From: Clavibacter sp. A6099 | GTDB lineage: Bacteria; Actinomycetota; Actinomycetes; Actinomycetales; Microbacteriaceae | Assembly: GCF_021919125.1 (NCBI RefSeq) | Contig: NZ_CP083439.1 | Location: forward strand, 1,426,001 to 1,490,000 | Direction of reading: 5' to 3' | Length of the DNA: 64,000 nucleotides | Shown here: positions 61,053 to 64,000 of the stretch, in pieces | Layout: the number at the start of each line of letters is the position of its first letter | How positions within the stretch are numbered: position 1 is the first letter of the stretch | The notes under the pieces: model-generated | The model's database searches: none | Told to the model about the DNA's origin: nothing | Seen by the model: only the letters and a program-made list of their open reading frames with translations | Position numbers and translations under genes: made by a program

Positions 61053-61389
61053 CCGGCGTCCCTCCCGGGCGCTGGATCTCACCGGCCCCCACGTCTTCGC
61101 GCGGAACCCGGTCGGCTGACCGGCGTCCCTCCCGGGCGCTGGATCTCACCGGCCCCCACGTCTTCGCGCAGAACCTGGTCGGCTGACCGGCGTCCCTCCC
61201 GGGCGCTGGTTCTCACCGGCCCGCACGTGTTCGCGCGGAACCTGGTCGGCTGACCGGCGTCCCTCCCGGGCGCTGGATCTCACCGGCCCGCACGTGTTCT
61301 CGCGGAACCTGGTCGGCTGACCGGCGTCCCTCCCGGGCGCTGGTTCTCACCGGCCCGCACGTGTTCGCGCAGAACCTGGTCGGCTGACC
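61023..61389 (+). repeat. 67-bp tandem array copied from the ftsY 3' end (about 5.5 units)
   Basis: Units begin at 61023, 61090, 61157, 61224, 61291 and 61358, exactly 67 bp apart; the last is cut at 32 bp. Unit 1 overlaps the final codons and stop of ftsY, and the following units repeat them (HVFAQNLVG then stop in the matching phase) plus 37 bp of downstream sequence. Units differ at a few positions (CAG/CGG, GTC/GTG, GGATC/GGTTC). Each contains the small inverted repeat GGTC-GGCT-GACC around the TGA and a second arm pair CCGGCG/CGCTGG. Because 67 is not a multiple of three and each copy contains TGA, it does not lengthen FtsY. No other feature fills 61053-61437 except the ffh promoter. Confidence 0.95.
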
Positions 61390-61422
61390 AGGGCGCCGGC
61401 TCGGGGGACCTCCGACGCCGGT

Positions 61423-61428
61423 TAAGCT
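61423..61428 (+). promoter_or_regulatory. -10 (TAAGCT) of ffh
   Basis: The hexamer ends 9 nt before ATG 61438 and lies just downstream of the 67-bp array. Confidence 0.5.
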
Positions 61429-61437
61429 GGATCCACC

Positions 61438-63009
61438 ATGGCTACCTTCGGAACACTCTCGGACCGCCTCGCCGAGACCTTCAAGAACCTGCGCGGCAAG
61501 GGCAAGCTCAGCGCCGCGGACGTCGACGGCACCGTCCGCGAGATCCGCCGCGCGCTGCTCGAGGCCGACGTCGCGCTCGACGTCGTCAAGGCGTTCACCG
61601 CGTCCGTCCGCGAGCGCGCCCTGGGCGGCGAGGTCAGCCAGGCGCTGAACCCCGCCCAGCAGGTCGTGCAGATCGTCAACGAGGAGCTCGTCGGCATCCT
61701 CGGCGGCCAGCAGCGCAGGATCCAGTTCGCCAAGAAGCCGCCGACCGTCATCATGCTCGCCGGCCTCCAGGGCGCGGGCAAGACGACCCTCGCGGGCAAG
61801 CTCGGCAAGTGGCTCGCCAAGGACGGCCACACGCCGATGCTCGTCGCGGCCGACCTCCAGCGCCCCAACGCCGTGCAGCAGCTGCAGGTCGTCGGGGAGC
61901 AGGCGGGCGTCCCCGTCTTCGCGCCCGAGCCCGGCAACGGGAAGGGCAACCCGGTGCGCGTCGCCAAGGACGCGATGAAGCACGCGGCCGACAAGCAGTA
62001 CAGCGTCGTCATCATCGACACCGCGGGACGCCTCGGCGTCGACCAGGAGCTGATGAAGCAGGCCGCGGACATCCGCAAGGCCACCGATCCCGACGAGGTC
62101 CTCTTCGTCATCGACGCCATGATCGGCCAGGACGCGGTCGCGACCGCGAAGGCGTTCCAGGACGGCGTCGACTTCACGGGCGTCGTGCTCTCCAAGCTCG
62201 ACGGCGACGCGCGCGGAGGAGCGGCCCTCTCGGTCGCCTCCGTCACCGGCCGCCCGATCATGTTCGCGTCCACGGGCGAGGGCCTCGACGACTTCGAGCC
62301 CTTCCACCCCGACCGCATGGCGAGCCGCATCCTCGACCTCGGCGACATCCTCACCCTCATCGAGCAGGCCCAGCAGGCCTTCGACGAGGAGGAGGCGATG
62401 GAGGTCGCCCAGAAGCTCGCGAGCGACACCTTCACGCTCGACGACTTCCTCAAGCAGATGCAGCAGCTGCGCGGCAAGGGCTCCCTCAAGAAGATGATGG
62501 GCATGCTCCCCGGCATGGGTGCCATGAAGGAGCAGCTGGAGAACTTCGACGAGAAGGAGATCGTCCGCACCGAGGCGATCATCCAGTCGATGACGAAGGC
62601 CGAGCGCCAGAACCCGAAGCTGCTCAATGGCTCGCGCCGCCTCCGCATCGCCCGCGGATCCGGCATGACCGTCACCGACGTCAACGGACTCGTGCAGCGC
62701 TTCGAGCAGGCCTCGAAGATGATGCGCACGGTCGCCCGCGGCGGCATGCCGCAGATCCCCGGCATGGGCCCGATGCCAGGCGCGCACTCGGGCCGCAAGC
62801 CCGTGCAGCAGAAGAAGAAGGGCTCGAAGTCGGGCAACCCGGCCAAGCGCGCGCAGGAGAACGCCGCGCTCGCCTCGGGCCAGCGCATCGGCGGGCCCAC
62901 GGCTCCCGCGGGATCCGGCTTCGGCCTGGCCGGTGCGGCGAAGGGCGGCGCGGACGGCGCCCCGAGCGAGGAGGAGCTCGCCTCGCTGCAGAAGTTCCTC
63001 GGGCGCTGA
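61438..63009 (+). CDS. ffh: Signal recognition particle protein Ffh
   Basis: A 523-residue SRP54 homologue that binds signal peptides and 4.5S RNA. The N domain is residues 1-95; G1 GLQGAGKTT is at 109-117, followed by [20 protein letters not shown] and [10 protein letters not shown]; the Met-rich M domain (about 300-435) includes [14 protein letters not shown] and [15 protein letters not shown] charged low-complexity tail with a KKKGSKSGN stretch extends past 455. It forms the targeting complex with FtsY encoded just upstream. Confidence 0.96.
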   Translation: MATFGTLSDRLAETFKNLRGKGKLSAADVDGTVREIRRALLEADVALDVVKAFTASVRERALGGEVSQALNPAQQVVQIVNEELVGILGGQQRRIQFAKKPPTVIMLAGLQGAGKTTLAGKLGKWLAKDGHTPMLVAADLQRPNAVQQLQVVGEQAGVPVFAPEPGNGKGNPVRVAKDAMKHAADKQYSVVIIDTAGRLGVDQELMKQAADIRKATDPDEVLFVIDAMIGQDAVATAKAFQDGVDFTGVVLSKLDGDARGGAALSVASVTGRPIMFASTGEGLDDFEPFHPDRMASRILDLGDILTLIEQAQQAFDEEEAMEVAQKLASDTFTLDDFLKQMQQLRGKGSLKKMMGMLPGMGAMKEQLENFDEKEIVRTEAIIQSMTKAERQNPKLLNGSRRLRIARGSGMTVTDVNGLVQRFEQASKMMRTVARGGMPQIPGMGPMPGAHSGRKPVQQKKKGSKSGNPAKRAQENAALASGQRIGGPTAPAGSGFGLAGAAKGGADGAPSEEELASLQKFLGR

Positions 63010-63037
63010 CCCGAGCACGACCCGCACGTGCGTCCGC

Positions 63038-63069
63038 GACGGCGTCCTCCCCACCGGGAGGGCGCCGTC
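63038..63069 (+). terminator. Terminator after ffh
   Basis: Arms 63038-63051 and 63056-63069 pair over 14 bp with one G-U position, 29 bp after the ffh stop. Confidence 0.7.
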
Positions 63070-63161
63070 GTCGCATGCTCGACGCGCGCCCTCCGACGTG
63101 CCAGCGTGGGGGCAGCACCGCGGCGCCCCGTCGCGATCGATCCCCGCGTCAGGAGCCTCCC

Positions 63162-63539
63162 GTGTTCGCACCCGCCACCGCGTTCAGCGGCTTCAGCGTC
63201 GACGACGTCCCCGCCGCGCTCGCCTTCTACCGCGGCACCCTCGGCCTCGAGGTCGAGGAGGTGCCCGAGATGGGCATGCTGCGGCTCGTGCTCCCCGGAT
63301 CCGCCGCACGCGTCCTCGTCTACCCGAAGCCGGGCCACGTGCCCGCGACGTTCACGGTCCTCAACCTCCAGGTCGACGACGTCGAGCAGGCGGTCGTCGA
63401 GCTGAACGCGCGCGGCGTCGACACGAGGACCTTCGCGGGGATGCCCACGGACGCGCGCGGGATCATGCGCGGCAACGGGCCGGACATCGCCTGGTTCCGC
63501 GACCCGGCCGGCAACATCCTGTCCGTCGTCGCGGCGTGA
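63162..63539 (+). CDS. VOC-family (glyoxalase/bleomycin resistance-like) protein
   Basis: A 125-residue vicinal-oxygen-chelate fold protein. Two beta-alpha-beta units are visible: [21 protein letters not shown] at the start and [18 protein letters not shown] in the second half, ending [15 protein letters not shown], the usual VOC signature. The first-unit metal ligand position has no His, so a metal-binding role is uncertain. GTG 63162 is chosen for AGGAG 6 nt upstream. Function unknown. Confidence 0.85.
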   Translation: MFAPATAFSGFSVDDVPAALAFYRGTLGLEVEEVPEMGMLRLVLPGSAARVLVYPKPGHVPATFTVLNLQVDDVEQAVVELNARGVDTRTFAGMPTDARGIMRGNGPDIAWFRDPAGNILSVVAA

Positions 63540-63549
63540 GGAGGACGAG

Positions 63550-64000
63550 TCAGACGGAGCAGCGCCCGGAGTCGACCGGCGTCGTCGCGCCCGCCTGCTG
63601 CAGCACGGGGGCGATCTCGTCGAGCGTCATCGCGTAGCCCGTCTGCGCGTCCACCGTCGAGGTGGCGAACACGAGGCCGACCACGCGGCCTTGAGCGTCG
63701 AACAGCGCCCCGCCCGAGTCCCCGGGACGCACGGTGCCGCGGACCGAGTAGACCTCGCGCGTGACCGGCTGCTCGTGCTGGATGTCTGTGCCGAGCGCCT
63801 GGACCACCTCGCGGATGCGCGCCCCCGTCGCCTGGTACGGACCGCCGCCGGGGTAGCCGGCCACGACGGCCTCGTCGGAGGCGGCGAGCTGGTCGCCGAG
63901 CGCGAGCGGGGATGCCGTGAGGCCGGGCACCGCGAGGATCGCGACGTCGCGCGCCGGGTCGAACACCACGAGGTCCGCCTCGAGCAGCTGCCCCGTGCCG
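63550..64000 (-). CDS. MarP-type membrane serine protease, C-terminal part (runs off right edge)
   Basis: The last 150 residues of a trypsin-like protease. VVFDPARDVAILAV contains the catalytic Asp region, and RPGDSGGALFD carries the catalytic Ser with its oxyanion loop; GYAMTLDEIAPVLQQAG closes the domain. This pattern matches the mycobacterial MarP family, which has an N-terminal four-helix CvpA-like membrane domain and acts in acid resistance; that part would lie beyond the window. The frame is open to base 64000, so the GTG at 63969 is not the start. The two cysteines expected in MarP are not verifiable here. Confidence 0.7.
   Translation of the reverse strand, partial: GTGQLLEADLVVFDPARDVAILAVPGLTASPLALGDQLAASDEAVVAGYPGGGPYQATGARIREVVQALGTDIQHEQPVTREVYSVRGTVRPGDSGGALFDAQGRVVGLVFATSTVDAQTGYAMTLDEIAPVLQQAGATTPVDSGRCSV

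Noticed and set aside
60254-61186. An alternative 310-codon frame running through ftsY into the repeat array and ending HVFAQNLVG
   Set aside because: It is out of phase with ftsY for most of its length and Arg/His-rich; the matching end arises only because each repeat unit holds the ftsY terminus.
61023-61389. The 67-bp array as a CRISPR array or IS remnant
   Set aside because: There are no variable spacers, no cas genes and no transposase; units are contiguous and derive from the ftsY end.

Overview
The window is a dense, very GC-rich actinobacterial chromosome segment (GC estimated by eye at a little over 70 percent). Gene content and order (ftsX-smpB-ssrA; aroA-rsgA-hisN beside sigH and its zinc anti-sigma factor; a lipoyl-free fused 2-oxoglutarate dehydrogenase; leuCD-murA-plsC-gpsA-ddl; recG-coaD-yceD-rpmF-rnc-mutM-smc-ftsY-ffh) fit the Microbacteriaceae, most likely Clavibacter or a close relative. 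The genus is inferred. No insertion sequence, prophage, CRISPR array or plasmid function was seen; this is core chromosome with a few accessory insertions.

Layout. 1-1.2 kb: end of ftsX, smpB and tmRNA (trans-translation), closed by a bidirectional terminator. 1.2-5.3 kb: a three-gene AfuA/FbpA-type ABC importer on the minus strand. 5.3-11.9 kb: a DHA2 efflux pump; aroA-rsgA-hisN (minus) back to back with sigH-rshA (plus); a GNAT enzyme. 12-20 kb: fused 2-oxoglutarate dehydrogenase, a GuaB1-type enzyme and two overlapping CNNM/CBS membrane proteins. 20-24.7 kb: old yellow enzyme, NAD(P)HX dehydratase, a YceI lipocalin, a small thiamine-binding-type protein and an MFS exporter. 24.7-28.7 kb: a signalling cluster with a histidine kinase, a degenerate kinase-like membrane protein and two related response regulators. 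28.8-31.5 kb: metY-metX. 31.5-35 kb: SDR, TetR regulator, TerC and a PP2C phosphatase. 35-43 kb: leuCD, murA, plsC, gpsA, ddl (leucine, peptidoglycan and phospholipid synthesis), a glycosyltransferase and a DUF3515 lipoprotein. 43-50 kb: thiL, rsmD and a MoxR/DUF58/transglutaminase cluster. 50-63.5 kb: recG, coaD, yceD, rpmF, rnc, mutM, a tandem GNAT, smc, ftsY, ffh and a VOC protein, then the C-terminal part of a MarP-type membrane protease that runs off the right edge.

Regulation. About eighteen genes carry a TANNNT -10 hexamer whose last base is 6-9 nt before the start codon, which marks leaderless mRNAs. In four places such a promoter, or one like it, appears to launch a very short ORF whose stop overlaps or touches the start signal of the real gene (MFS at 5378, CNNM at 17542, leuC, rsmD). 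thiL and the DUF3515 gene have -10 elements that overlap each other on opposite strands.

The clearest structural anomaly is a 67-bp tandem array (61023-61389) between ftsY and ffh. Each unit repeats the last codons and the stop of ftsY. Products are assigned from motifs read by eye; no database search was possible.
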